From Streptomyces smaragdinus (lineage in GTDB: Bacteria; Actinomycetota; Actinomycetes; Streptomycetales; Streptomycetaceae), in assembly GCF_009604385.1 (NCBI RefSeq), contig NZ_WEGJ01000028.1, forward strand, positions 1 to 64,000: a DNA stretch of 64,000 nucleotides, given 5' to 3'. The position numbers and the translations under genes are program-made. Position 1 is the first letter of the stretch; every line of letters starts with the position of its first letter. Under the pieces are notes generated by a model, which saw only the letters and a list, made by a program, of their open reading frames with translations, did no database searches and was not told the origin of the DNA. Below, one piece after another: positions 47,410-56,271 of this stretch.

Positions 47410-50037
47410 TCAGAGCCAGGTCCGGGGTCGGAAGCGGTTGGCCTGCTCGATCAGGGCGATCCGCTCGTCGCCGCGCTGCGCCAGCCGGGCCAGGGCACGG
47501 TACGACCGTTCCAGGCCGAACCGCAGGCCCTTCTCGTCGACCGGGCTGCCCAGCAGACCCTCCGCGGGGGACGGCGCCTGCTGGCCGCCCGAACGCCCCG
47601 ACAGTACCCAGTCCAGGGCGCTGCCGAGCACTTCCGTGGAGAGCCGCTCCCGGCGCAGCGGGTCGAGGCCGAAGTCGTGCAGCTTCTCGACCTGCGTCGC
47701 GGCGGCCTGCAGATCGGGCAGCAGCGGCTCGTGCGGACCGCGCTGGCGCAGCCGCGCGCGGACGGCGGCGACGCGCGCCGCCGTGTAGTGGATGGATGAT
47801 TCGGGCACCGACTCCAGCGCCCGTACGGCGCCGGTCCGGTCGGCGGCGGCCAGCTTCACCCGCGCCAGCCCGAACGCCGCGCTCACGTACGACGGGTCGG
47901 TGGACCAGACGAGCCGGTAGTACTCGGCGGCGTTGTCCAGCTGCCCCAGCACCTCGGCGCACACCGCCAGGGCCAGCTTCGGCGCCGGCTCGCCGGGAAA
48001 GGCGTCGTACACCGCGTCGAAGGCGAGCGCCGCGGTCTCACGGTCCCCGGTGGTCAGCGAGGTCAGCCCGCGGTACCAGACCACCCGCCAGTCGTCGGGG
48101 TACTCGGACTCCAGCCCGCGCAGCGCCTCGGCGGCCGTGAAGTAGTCCCCGTTGTCCAGCCACGCCCGGATCTGGCGCAGCTTCAGCTCCAGCGACGGCG
48201 AGGGCGCCGCCTGCAGCGCCGCCGACACCTCCGCCGGCGCGGACGCCAGCAGACCGGCGAGGAAACCGGCGTTGGGATCCCCGGCGTCCACCCGCGGCAC
48301 CGGCAGGGCGAGCGCCGCGGCCCGCCCGTCGAGCTCCAGCGTCACGGCGATCTGCCCCGGGACCCGCGGCTGCTGCTGGGGCTGCGCGGGGTGCCCGGGC
48401 GGGCCCTGCGGCGGCGGGGGCGGCAGCTGGCCCGGGGCGGGGGCGCCGCCCGTGAGCTGGGCCGGGAGCGCGGCGGGGAGCTGCTTGGCGGGGAGCTTGT
48501 CCCGTTTGCCCCGTACGAGGGCACGCGCGCCCAGCGACGACACCCCGCCGCCCGCCGGTTCGCGGGCGACCTGCGCGGCGTCGGCAAACAGCAGCGTGTC
48601 CACCACCCGCCCCTCCGGCGCGAACAGCGTGGACAGCGTCGGCCGCGGCCGCCCGGTCTGCAGCGCGACGACCTCCCGCAGCACCCCGGTCAGCTGCTCC
48701 GACATCTCCTCCGCGGAGGCGAACCGGCGGGCCGGGTCGGGGTCCGTGGCACGGACCAGGAAGCGGTAGAAGGACTCGTACCGCTGGAACACGTCGATCG
48801 AGTCGGGGTCCGGCAGGCTGTCGACGAAGACGTTGGTGTAGCCCTGGAAGTCGAACGTCAGCACGGCCAGCGTCCGCGCCACCGTGTACAGATCCGAGGC
48901 CACCGACGGCCCCAGCTCCGCCACTTCGGGCGCCTGGTAGCCGACCGTGCCGTAGATGGCCGACTCCTCGTCGTCCATCCGGCGCACCGCGCCCATGTCG
49001 ATCAGCTTCAGCTGGTCGGCCTGCTGGATGGCGTTGTCGACCTTGAAGTCGCAGTACAGCAGATTGCGGCTGTGCAGATGGCCGAGCGCGTCCAGCGCCT
49101 CCAGCCCGTACGCGCAGGCCACCTCCACCGGCAGCGGATCACGTCTGCCGTCCGGCGTGCGCCGGTCGTTGGCGATCTCCTTCATCGACTTGCCGCCGAC
49201 GTACTCCATCACGATGTAGCCGTCGAGGCTGCCCGTGCGCTGGTCGAGGTGCTCGACGAAGTTGTAGATGCGGACGATGTTGGAGTGCTCGATCTCCGCC
49301 AGGAACCGCCGCTCGGAGACCGCCGCGGCCAGCGCGTCCTCGTCCCCGGTGTCCAGGAGGCCCTTCAGCACCACCCAGCGGTCCGACACGGCACGGTCTA
49401 TGGCCAGATAGATCCAGCCCAGCCCGCCGTGCGCGAGACAGCCCACGACCTCGTACTGCCCGTGCACCACGTTGCCCGCCTCGAGCTTCGGCACGAACGA
49501 GTACGGGTGACCGCACTTGGTGCAGAAGCCCTCGGTACGGCCCGGCCGCTCGCCGCGCGCCCGGCCGACGGGGGCGCCGCAGTCGCTGCGGCTGCAGTAC
49601 CGCTTGCGTTCCGGCACCTGCGGGTCCTCGAGCACCGCGGCGCGCGGGTCGGGCCGCGGCACCTCCGGCACCTTGACCAGACCGGCGCCCAGCTTGTCCC
49701 GCCCGCTGCCGACGGCCGACGTACGCGACGAACGCACCGACACCGAACGCCCGGTGGTCTGCTGCCCCGTCAGGGCGCGCGACAGCCGGCCCGACACCGA
49801 GCGGCGCGAGGAGCGCGAGGAACTGCGCGACGAACGCGAGGAGGTCCCGGACGAGGCGGAGGACGCGCTGCTCGAGCCCGCCCGGTGGGCGGTCAGCCCC
49901 GTGGGCGCCGCGCCGAGCATGGCGTCGGGGGCGACGACCGGCGCCAGGCCGCAGGTGTCGCAGTACATCTCACCGCCGCCCATGTCCTCGTACGTCCCCG
50001 CGCAGCCCGGCCGCTGGCAGGAGGTTGCTTCGCTCAT
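47410..50037 (-). CDS. pknG: PknG-like Ser/Thr kinase
   Basis: 875 aa; ATG at 50037. N-terminal Cys ribbon (C7, C12, C26, C29), a Ser/Arg-rich disordered stretch, then a PknG rubredoxin-like site (C148, C153, C172, C175), kinase domain at ~180-450: Gly-rich loop GCLAHGGLGWIYLA, VVLK with K225, E248, catalytic LLYCDFKVDN (D330, K332, N335), DMG (D347), and a C-terminal TPR-like helical domain (~600-870). This is the PknG architecture. In mycobacteria PknG phosphorylates GarA in response to amino acids. Confidence 0.95.
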   Translation of the reverse strand: MSEATSCQRPGCAGTYEDMGGGEMYCDTCGLAPVVAPDAMLGAAPTGLTAHRAGSSSASSASSGTSSRSSRSSSRSSRRSVSGRLSRALTGQQTTGRSVSVRSSRTSAVGSGRDKLGAGLVKVPEVPRPDPRAAVLEDPQVPERKRYCSRSDCGAPVGRARGERPGRTEGFCTKCGHPYSFVPKLEAGNVVHGQYEVVGCLAHGGLGWIYLAIDRAVSDRWVVLKGLLDTGDEDALAAAVSERRFLAEIEHSNIVRIYNFVEHLDQRTGSLDGYIVMEYVGGKSMKEIANDRRTPDGRRDPLPVEVACAYGLEALDALGHLHSRNLLYCDFKVDNAIQQADQLKLIDMGAVRRMDDEESAIYGTVGYQAPEVAELGPSVASDLYTVARTLAVLTFDFQGYTNVFVDSLPDPDSIDVFQRYESFYRFLVRATDPDPARRFASAEEMSEQLTGVLREVVALQTGRPRPTLSTLFAPEGRVVDTLLFADAAQVAREPAGGGVSSLGARALVRGKRDKLPAKQLPAALPAQLTGGAPAPGQLPPPPPQGPPGHPAQPQQQPRVPGQIAVTLELDGRAAALALPVPRVDAGDPNAGFLAGLLASAPAEVSAALQAAPSPSLELKLRQIRAWLDNGDYFTAAEALRGLESEYPDDWRVVWYRGLTSLTTGDRETAALAFDAVYDAFPGEPAPKLALAVCAEVLGQLDNAAEYYRLVWSTDPSYVSAAFGLARVKLAAADRTGAVRALESVPESSIHYTAARVAAVRARLRQRGPHEPLLPDLQAAATQVEKLHDFGLDPLRRERLSTEVLGSALDWVLSGRSGGQQAPSPAEGLLGSPVDEKGLRFGLERSYRALARLAQRGDERIALIEQANRFRPRTWL

Positions 50038-50077
50038 GACACCCCCATGTATCCGTGTACCTGTCCGGGCGCGCCGG

Positions 50078-51379
50078 TCATCGCGTCCCCCTGGGTCTGT
50101 CCACCGGCCCGCTCAGGGCCTCCGCCGCGGCCTGCTGGTAGCGCAGCACCGCCTGCTCGGCGGCGATCAGGTCGCAGGGCGCGGACCACAGCATCCGCCG
50201 GGCCCGCTCGTACCGCTCGATCAGCAGCGGGTCCTCCGCCAGCCCGTGCCGGGCCATCTTCGCCTTGTACGCGTCCAGCCGGCCGCGCAGTTCGGCCCGC
50301 ACCGCCAGCGGCGCCGTGACCGCCGACAGCGACTCACGGGCCCGGGTCAGCTCGTCGTCCGCGCGCTGCTCGAGGGCCTCCAGCAGCGGCGACAGCTTGT
50401 GCCACTGCGCGCTGCGGCGGTAGTCGAACGCCGCGCGCAGCTGCTCGTGCAGCACCGTCGGCGTCCCGCTGACCGCCGGCACCTCCGACGCCGCTATCTT
50501 CGCCAGCACCTCCCCGCGTGCCGTCCGGGCCTCCGTCAGCACCCGGTCGGCGCGGCCCAGCACGTCGCGCAGCCGCACCAGGCGGGCCTCGGCGTCCTGC
50601 CGGACGTGCAGCACCGCCTCGATCTCCCGGCGCACGTCCTCCAGGGCCCGCGCCGCCGTGTCGTACCGCGTGGTGTCGGGCCGCCCGCCGCCCGGGGCGG
50701 CGCTGGCGGAGGAGCGGCGCCAGAACTCCAGCGGATCCGCGATCACCTGCCGGCGCAGCGCGGACAGCTCGTGGGTGATGTGCTCCAGGTCGTCGCCCGC
50801 CGGATGCTCGCCGGGGCGTACGCCCACCGACTGGGCCAGCGAACGGGTGCGCTGCAGCTCGGCGGCCAGCAGATCGATCCGCGCGGGCAGCGCGGACCAC
50901 ACCGAGTCGGCGGCGGCCACCACGTCCAGCACCTCGGCGTAGTACCCGTTCATCCGCTCGACCAGCACGTCCAGCCGCAGCCGCTCGGACAGCTTCGCCG
51001 GGCCCGTGATCGACACCGGTCCCGCGGCGGGGCCCGCCGCCGGGATCGTGATCCCCGAGTCGCGCAGCAGCAGCGTCAGCTCGGCGAGCTCCGCGCCGCC
51101 CGGCCAGCGGCGCCGGCCGCGGATCTCCCGCGCCCTGGTCAGGGCGTCGGTGTACGCGTCGAAGTACGACCACAGCAGGGTGACGGCGGCCTCCGCGGCG
51201 GCCCAGCGCTCGGCCGTGACCCCGGACAGCTCGGCGCCCTCGAGGAGCCGGCGGCCCGCGTGGTCCTGGAGGGCGAGCAGCGAGGTCTCGATCGCCTCGT
51301 GCTCCGCGCCCAGCCGGGCCAGGGCACGGTCGACCTCCTCGCGGCCCATGACGGGTCCGGCCTCGTCCGGAGCCCCCAT
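50078..51379 (-). CDS. Coiled-coil protein of the PknG operon
   Basis: 433 aa; ATG at 51379 with AAGGGGA upstream. Almost entirely helical with heptad-like Leu/Ala/Arg segments (residues ~14-60, ~140-200, ~250-330, ~370-420); no catalytic motif, signal peptide or membrane span. Length and helical content suggest a scaffold. It lies between glnH and pknG, same strand. No counterpart is known to me in the mycobacterial pknG-glnX-glnH locus. Confidence 0.82.
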   Translation of the reverse strand: MGAPDEAGPVMGREEVDRALARLGAEHEAIETSLLALQDHAGRRLLEGAELSGVTAERWAAAEAAVTLLWSYFDAYTDALTRAREIRGRRRWPGGAELAELTLLLRDSGITIPAAGPAAGPVSITGPAKLSERLRLDVLVERMNGYYAEVLDVVAAADSVWSALPARIDLLAAELQRTRSLAQSVGVRPGEHPAGDDLEHITHELSALRRQVIADPLEFWRRSSASAAPGGGRPDTTRYDTAARALEDVRREIEAVLHVRQDAEARLVRLRDVLGRADRVLTEARTARGEVLAKIAASEVPAVSGTPTVLHEQLRAAFDYRRSAQWHKLSPLLEALEQRADDELTRARESLSAVTAPLAVRAELRGRLDAYKAKMARHGLAEDPLLIERYERARRMLWSAPCDLIAAEQAVLRYQQAAAEALSGPVDRPRGTR

Positions 51380-51467
51380 CTAATCCCCTTCCACGTTCCT
51401 GTGCCGCCGGCCTCTCACCCCACTGTGGACGGGCACCGTCCGCGGCGGAAGTGCCCCCAGTGTCACG

Positions 51468-52466
51468 CTAGTCGAGGTATTCGGGCCTGGGCGGGCCCGT
51501 GATACCCGGCATGACGTCCTTGAGCCAGTCCTCGTACGCCCGGTCCCACTTGCCGCTCTTGTCGTAGTCCGCCAGCACCTTGTTGACCCGTGCCACCAGA
51601 TCCCGGTCGTTCTTGTTCATCGCGACGCCGTAGTACTCCTCGGTGAGCGGTACGCCCTTCAGCTCCATCGAGGGGTCCTGCGCGGCCTGCCCGGCCGCCA
51701 GCGCGTTGTCCGTGATCACGGCGTCGGCCTGGCCCAGCTGCACCCGCACCAGACAGTCGAGCTGGTTCGCCACGGGCACGACCGTCGCGTCCGTCAGCTT
51801 CTCCTTGATGAAGTCCTCGGCCGTGGAACCCTCCGCCGCGCACACCCGCTTGCCGTTGAGGGAGTCGTCGAAGCCCTTGATGTCCGAGTGCTTGGGCGCC
51901 AGCACCTGCTGGCCGGCCTCGAAGTAGGCCGTGGAGAACTCGACGTCCTTCAGCCGGTCGCAGTTGATGGTCATGGTACGGACCACCATGTCCACCTTGC
52001 GGTCCTGCAGGGCCGGCACCCGCTGGCTGGTGGGGATGGCCCGGAAGACGAGGTCGCTCTCGTCGAGACCCAGATCGGCGGCGATCGCCTTGGCCAGATC
52101 GATGTCGAAGCCCCGGAGCTCGCCGGACTCCGGGTCGCGGTAGCCCCACTGGTAGCTGTTCTGGTCGATGCCCACGACCAGCTGCTCGTTGTCCAGGATC
52201 CGCTGGACGGCCGGGCCGCTCGCGCCGGACGGGCGCCAGCTGCGCTGCGGCTCGCCCGGCGGCCGGCCGCCCGCGCACTCGTCGTCCGAGGACTGCCGGT
52301 CCAGCACCTGGCTGCCGTGCGCCGGCGCGGAGCCCGACGCGGCGCCGCCGGCGCCGTCACCGGCGGCCAGCGGCAGCAGGGCGGCGGTGAGCGCCGTGGC
52401 GGCGGCCATGGCGGCCACCCCGCCCCAGCCGCGCAGCCTCATGGTCCTTGCCTTCTTCCCTGGCAT
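51468..52466 (-). CDS. glnH: Glutamate/aspartate-binding sensor protein GlnH-like
   Basis: 332 aa from the ATG at 52466 (ATG 52442 is an alternative). Signal/anchor helix ~14-43 (VAAMAAATALTAALLPLAA) with no lipobox cysteine. SBP family 3 fold: LVVGIDQNSYQWGYRDPESGELRGFDIDLAKAIAADLG, VDMVVRTMTINCDRLKDVEFSTAYFEAGQQVL, and YGVAMNKNDRDLV. No permease or ATPase gene nearby; with glnX and pknG in one operon it should be the extracellular amino-acid sensor, as in mycobacteria where GlnH binds Asp/Glu/Asn. Confidence 0.9.
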   Translation of the reverse strand: MPGKKARTMRLRGWGGVAAMAAATALTAALLPLAAGDGAGGAASGSAPAHGSQVLDRQSSDDECAGGRPPGEPQRSWRPSGASGPAVQRILDNEQLVVGIDQNSYQWGYRDPESGELRGFDIDLAKAIAADLGLDESDLVFRAIPTSQRVPALQDRKVDMVVRTMTINCDRLKDVEFSTAYFEAGQQVLAPKHSDIKGFDDSLNGKRVCAAEGSTAEDFIKEKLTDATVVPVANQLDCLVRVQLGQADAVITDNALAAGQAAQDPSMELKGVPLTEEYYGVAMNKNDRDLVARVNKVLADYDKSGKWDRAYEDWLKDVMPGITGPPRPEYLD

Positions 52467-52480
52467 TTCGGCGTTCCCCC

Positions 52481-53944
52481 TCACCGGTACTCCGACAGCC
52501 TGCGGCCGATGCCGAGCAGGGCTCCCGCGGCGCCCAGCACCGCGAGCACCGCGGCACCGATCCACAGTCCGCCCAGGGCGTCCCGGCCGTCGGCGGCCGC
52601 CGCGTCGAACTGCTGCTGTTCGTGGTCGATGGCCTGCGCCAGCGCCTTGTTGACGACGTCGAAGCACTCGCCGGTGGCCTTCTCGTTCGCGCCGCCGATC
52701 ACCTGGTGCACGGCCTTGTCGTAGTTGCCGGCGTTGTCGGCCTCGAGCATCGCCTTGTGCCGGGTCTGCCACTCGCGTACTCCGTCGACGGCTTTCTCCA
52801 CGGGCACCCGGCCCGCGTCGTCGTCGCCGGCCAGCGCGAGGGCCTTCTCCATCAGGGAGTCGTCGAGCGTCTCGGCGTCCTTCCCGGCCAGGTCCGTCAT
52901 GCTCGCGCCGTAGTCCACCTCGTACGCGTCCTGGTCGTTCCCCTTGGTCACCGCGCCGCGGGAGACCATCTTCAGCCCCTCGTTGCCGTGGGCCTTCAGG
53001 GACTCGATCCGCGCCTGGTTGAGGACCATCAGCGACTGCGCGCCGTTCTTGTCGGAGTCGTTCAGCCCCGCCCGGGCGAGCGTGTGGCCGACCGCCAGCC
53101 AGAGCAGCACCACCGCGGTCAGCGCCGAGGCGACCACCATGCCCTGGTTGAACACCCGGTTCGTCCGCCGGTAGTGCCGGCGCTGCGCCCAGAGAAGGAC
53201 CCCCAGCGCCACCACGCCGAGGGCGAGCGCGAGCCAGGGCCAGCTCTTCGCCGCCGCGTAGTCGTCGTTCAGCTGGGCGGTCTCCGCCTCGTACAGCTCC
53301 GAGGCGGCCGGCAGCAGCTTCTCGTCCATCAGCCCGTTGGCATACCGCAGATAGGCGCCGCCCAGCGGCAGGCCCTGGCGGTTGTTGGCGCGGGCCGTCT
53401 CGATCGCGGCCGTGTACTGCGGGAGCCAGCGGTTGATCTCGGTGATCTTCGTCCGGGCCGCCGCCGCGCCCTGGCTGTTCGCCGCGGCCCGTACCAGCAG
53501 CGTGCCCGCCTGGTCGATGTCGTCCTCGTACCGCTTGCGCACCTCGCGCGGCTCCTCGCCGCCGGCCAGGAAGCCGCTGGCGGCCGTGGTGTTGGCGTCC
53601 GCGAGGGAGCGGTAGATCTCGGCGGCGTCCCGGCTCAGCGGCTGGCTGCGCAGCAGTACGTCGTCGGCGGCGGACGACCGGTCCGTGACCTGCCAGGCCG
53701 TCACGGCGCCGAACACCACCACCAGCACGGCCAGGACCGCCCCGATGATCCGCAGCCGGCCCGGCTCGGTCACCGCCGCCCTGCGGAAACGATCCATCCC
53801 CTCGGCGAACGCGCTGCGCCGCTCCGGCGGCGCGGCGGACGGCGGCGGGACCGGCGGGCCCCCGGGACCTGGCTGCGCGGGCACGGCGGCAGCCGCCGGC
53901 TGCACCGGCGGCGCCGCACTGCCGGCGGGCGACGGGTACGACAC
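52481..53944 (-). CDS. glnX: GlnX-like four-TM transmembrane sensor
   Basis: 487 aa; GTG at 53944, with GGGGGAGG four to five bases before it. Cytosolic Pro-rich N-terminus, TM1 ~65-86, extracellular helical domain ~90-230, TM2 ~235-253, TM3 ~268-288, second extracellular domain ~290-450, TM4 ~457-480. This internally duplicated layout is that of mycobacterial GlnX, which links extracellular GlnH to cytosolic PknG. First gene of the seven-gene operon; stop is 14 bases before glnH. Confidence 0.9.
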   Translation of the reverse strand: MSYPSPAGSAAPPVQPAAAAVPAQPGPGGPPVPPPSAAPPERRSAFAEGMDRFRRAAVTEPGRLRIIGAVLAVLVVVFGAVTAWQVTDRSSAADDVLLRSQPLSRDAAEIYRSLADANTTAASGFLAGGEEPREVRKRYEDDIDQAGTLLVRAAANSQGAAAARTKITEINRWLPQYTAAIETARANNRQGLPLGGAYLRYANGLMDEKLLPAASELYEAETAQLNDDYAAAKSWPWLALALGVVALGVLLWAQRRHYRRTNRVFNQGMVVASALTAVVLLWLAVGHTLARAGLNDSDKNGAQSLMVLNQARIESLKAHGNEGLKMVSRGAVTKGNDQDAYEVDYGASMTDLAGKDAETLDDSLMEKALALAGDDDAGRVPVEKAVDGVREWQTRHKAMLEADNAGNYDKAVHQVIGGANEKATGECFDVVNKALAQAIDHEQQQFDAAAADGRDALGGLWIGAAVLAVLGAAGALLGIGRRLSEYR

Positions 53945-54150
53945 GAGACCTCCCCCTGTGGTCACTTGCTCACCGCCCCACCATACGGGCGGCGCGTGAC
54001 ACCGCTGTCGAGTATGGCCGCGAGTGCGTGTGGCCACACCATTTATGACGGGATCTTGTTCGTATTGCGACAGAAGTCCCGGCCGGTAGTTCGACGATGC
54101 GTGTCTGCTCATTCATACGCGACACAAGCCTGCGGCGGTTCCCGCCGATC

Positions 54151-54162
54151 TAGACTCCCACC
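54151..54162 (+). promoter_or_regulatory. -10 element of a leaderless promoter
   Basis: TAGACT (54151-54156) ends six bases before the ATG at 54163, so transcription is expected to start at or next to the start codon. There is no ribosome site ahead of that ATG, which agrees with a leaderless mRNA. Confidence 0.5.
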
Positions 54163-55389
54163 ATGGACGACGCCGACTTCGGGGAGTCCCTCGCCACCGG
54201 GCAGCGTTCGCTCGGGGACACGGGGCTCGACTATCCGCTCTGGCCGCCCCTGACGTCCGGCTGCCCCCGGACGAGCACGCCCGAGGTGGCCTACCCCCTC
54301 GAGGTCACCTACGCCTACGAGGCCCTCGACCCCGCCCTGTTCACCCCCACCGCCGTCCCGGGCGGCACCGGCCTCGAACGGTGGGCGCCCCTGCTGCCGC
54401 CGCTGCGGGCGCCGGGGCTGGGGGAGGGCGGCACCCCGCTGATCGGCCTGGGCGACGGGGTGTACGTCAAGGACGAGTCCCGCAACCCCACCTGGAGCCA
54501 CAAGGACCGCCTCAACCGGGTGGCCGTGAGCGCCGCGATCGGCGCCGGCGCGCCCGGGATCGTCGTCGCCTCCTCCGGCAACCACGGCGCCTCCGCCGCC
54601 GCCTACGCCGCCCGCGCGGGCCTGCGCTGCGTCGTCCTCAACGCCACCGCCCCGCCCGCCGTGCGGTCCTTCCTCCGGGGCTACGGCGCGGCGGTGCTCC
54701 CGGTCACCCCCGACCACACCTGGGCGCTCACCACCCAGCTCGTCGAACGCCTGGGTTTCCACCCCGTGAGCAACCGCACCGTCACCCACACCGGCCACCC
54801 CTTCGGCCCCGAGGGCTACAAGACCATCGCGTACGAGATCTTCCTCGACCTCGGCGTCCCCGAGGCGGTGTACGTCCCCACCGGCTACGCGGAGACCCTC
54901 TTCGGCGTCTGGAAGGGCTTCGCCGAACTGCGCGCCCTCGGCCTGACCACCGTCGTCCCCCGCCTGTACGCCTGCGAACCGGCCGCCGGCGGCCCCCTGC
55001 ACGCCGCCCTCGGCGCCGGCACCCCCGCCGCGTCCGTCACCGTGGGCACGACCGACGCGTACGGCATCGCCTGCCCGGTGGGCGGCTACCGCGGGGTGCA
55101 CGCCGTCACGGAGTCCGGCGGCGGGGCGCTGCTCGTGACCGACGACGAGATGCGCGCCGCCCGGGCCGAGCTGGGCCGGGCGGGACTGTGGACGGAGCTC
55201 TCCGCCGCCGCGGGCCTGGCGGGGCTGCGGCAGCGGGGCGGACCACCGGCGGACGGGCCGGTGGTGGTCGTGTCGACGTCCGGCGGCTTCAAGGACCGGA
55301 CGACCGGGGCCGGGGAGCAGCCGGAGCCGATGGACCCCTCGTGGGGGAGCGTGGCGGCGGCGCTGCGGGAGGCGGGGATCGACGTCTAG
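54163..55389 (+). CDS. Threonine-synthase-like PLP enzyme (fold type II)
   Basis: 408 aa; ATG at 54163, probably leaderless. Fold type II PLP motifs: ESRNPTWSHKDRLN, with the cofactor Lys in SHKDR (a variation of NPTGSFKDR), and the phosphate-pairing region ASSGNHGASAAAYAARAG. The usual C-terminal part follows. Family members are threonine synthase, cysteate synthase and diaminopropionate enzymes; the chain is of threonine-synthase size but divergent (PTWSH for PTGSF). It is not next to thrB/hom, so threonine synthesis is not assured. Confidence 0.85.
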   Translation: MDDADFGESLATGQRSLGDTGLDYPLWPPLTSGCPRTSTPEVAYPLEVTYAYEALDPALFTPTAVPGGTGLERWAPLLPPLRAPGLGEGGTPLIGLGDGVYVKDESRNPTWSHKDRLNRVAVSAAIGAGAPGIVVASSGNHGASAAAYAARAGLRCVVLNATAPPAVRSFLRGYGAAVLPVTPDHTWALTTQLVERLGFHPVSNRTVTHTGHPFGPEGYKTIAYEIFLDLGVPEAVYVPTGYAETLFGVWKGFAELRALGLTTVVPRLYACEPAAGGPLHAALGAGTPAASVTVGTTDAYGIACPVGGYRGVHAVTESGGGALLVTDDEMRAARAELGRAGLWTELSAAAGLAGLRQRGGPPADGPVVVVSTSGGFKDRTTGAGEQPEPMDPSWGSVAAALREAGIDV

Positions 55390-55423
55390 CGCCGGTCACC
55401 CGCCTCCGCGAGCTCACGCAGAG

Positions 55424-55471
55424 CGAACAAAGGCCCGGATCTAAGCGGCGGGAACGCCGTCGATCCGGGCC
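55424..55471 (-). terminator. Terminator overlapping the HNH gene 3' end
   Basis: On the minus strand GGCCCGGATC (55471-55462) pairs perfectly with GATCCGGGCC (55441-55432), followed by TTTGTTCG. The stem's first arm lies inside the coding end and the stop codon is in the loop, so gene end and terminator overlap. Confidence 0.75.
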
Positions 55472-55980
55472 AGGGCCTCGTCCGCGCCGAATGGCTGCAG
55501 GTAAGGCAGCCAGCGCGGGTCCCTATGGCCCGTCCCGATGATCCGCCACGCGAGCCCCGACGGCGGCGCGGGCTGATGGCGCAGCCGCCAGCCGAGCTCC
55601 GCGATATGGCGGTCCGCCTTGACGTGGTTGCAGCGGCGGCACGCGGCCACCACGTTGTCCCAGCGGTGCTGGCCGCCCCGGGAACGCGGGATGACGTGGT
55701 CGACGCTGGTGGCGACCGCGCCGCAGTAGGCGCAGCGCCCGCCGTCGCGGGCGAACAGGGCGCGGCGGGTCAGCGGTACGGGCCCCCGGTAGGGGACCCG
55801 CACGAAGCGTTTCAGGCGGACCACGCTGGGCGCGGCGACGACTTTCGTGGCGCTGTGCAGAAAGGCGCCCGAGTCCTCCAGGCTGACGGCCTTGCCGTCA
55901 AGCACGAGGACGAGCGCTCGGCGAAGCGGTACGACGCCGAGCGGCTCGTACGACGCGTTGAGGACCAGGACATGCGGCAC
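55441..55980 (-). CDS. HNH endonuclease family protein
   Basis: 179 aa; GTG at 55980 with GAGGAGG five bases upstream. N-terminal conserved part VLNASYEPLGVVPLRRALVLVLDGKA, then a zinc-binding HNH domain: FARDGGRCAYCG, SVDHVIPRSRGGQHRWDNVVAACRRCNHVKAD, with C-x2-C pairs and the DH...N...H-like residues. This chromosomal HNH family is widely conserved in actinobacteria; its role is unclear (DNA repair or maintenance is often guessed). No toxin or restriction partner nearby. Confidence 0.9.
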   Translation of the reverse strand: MPHVLVLNASYEPLGVVPLRRALVLVLDGKAVSLEDSGAFLHSATKVVAAPSVVRLKRFVRVPYRGPVPLTRRALFARDGGRCAYCGAVATSVDHVIPRSRGGQHRWDNVVAACRRCNHVKADRHIAELGWRLRHQPAPPSGLAWRIIGTGHRDPRWLPYLQPFGADEALARIDGVPAA

Positions 55981-56271
55981 GGTGCCTCCTCATACGCCGG
56001 CGGCGCGTGGCTCGCGCCGTGGACGATCTGGTCACAGTGTGTCCCGGCGCACTCTGTTCGCGCCACCACGGACAGGTAAACGGGGCAGGGAACGTGACGT
56101 AGATCGCAGACCGCGTCGCACCCCCGGGAGCCCTGCTCGTACGCATGATCCCCGCAACCGGGGCGGTCCACACCCCCGTTGGCGGGCGGTCTTCTCCGGG
56201 CCTTCCGGGCGGCCGGAAGGGCTCCGGATACTGTGGTGGGGTCCCGCGCCCCGCTCCCGGAAGGCCCCGCA

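Noticed and set aside
44459..50319. Long plus-strand frames opposite the vWA, PP2C and PknG genes
   Set aside because: Antisense to proteins with complete catalytic motifs; translations are compositionally biased and have no recognisable fold.
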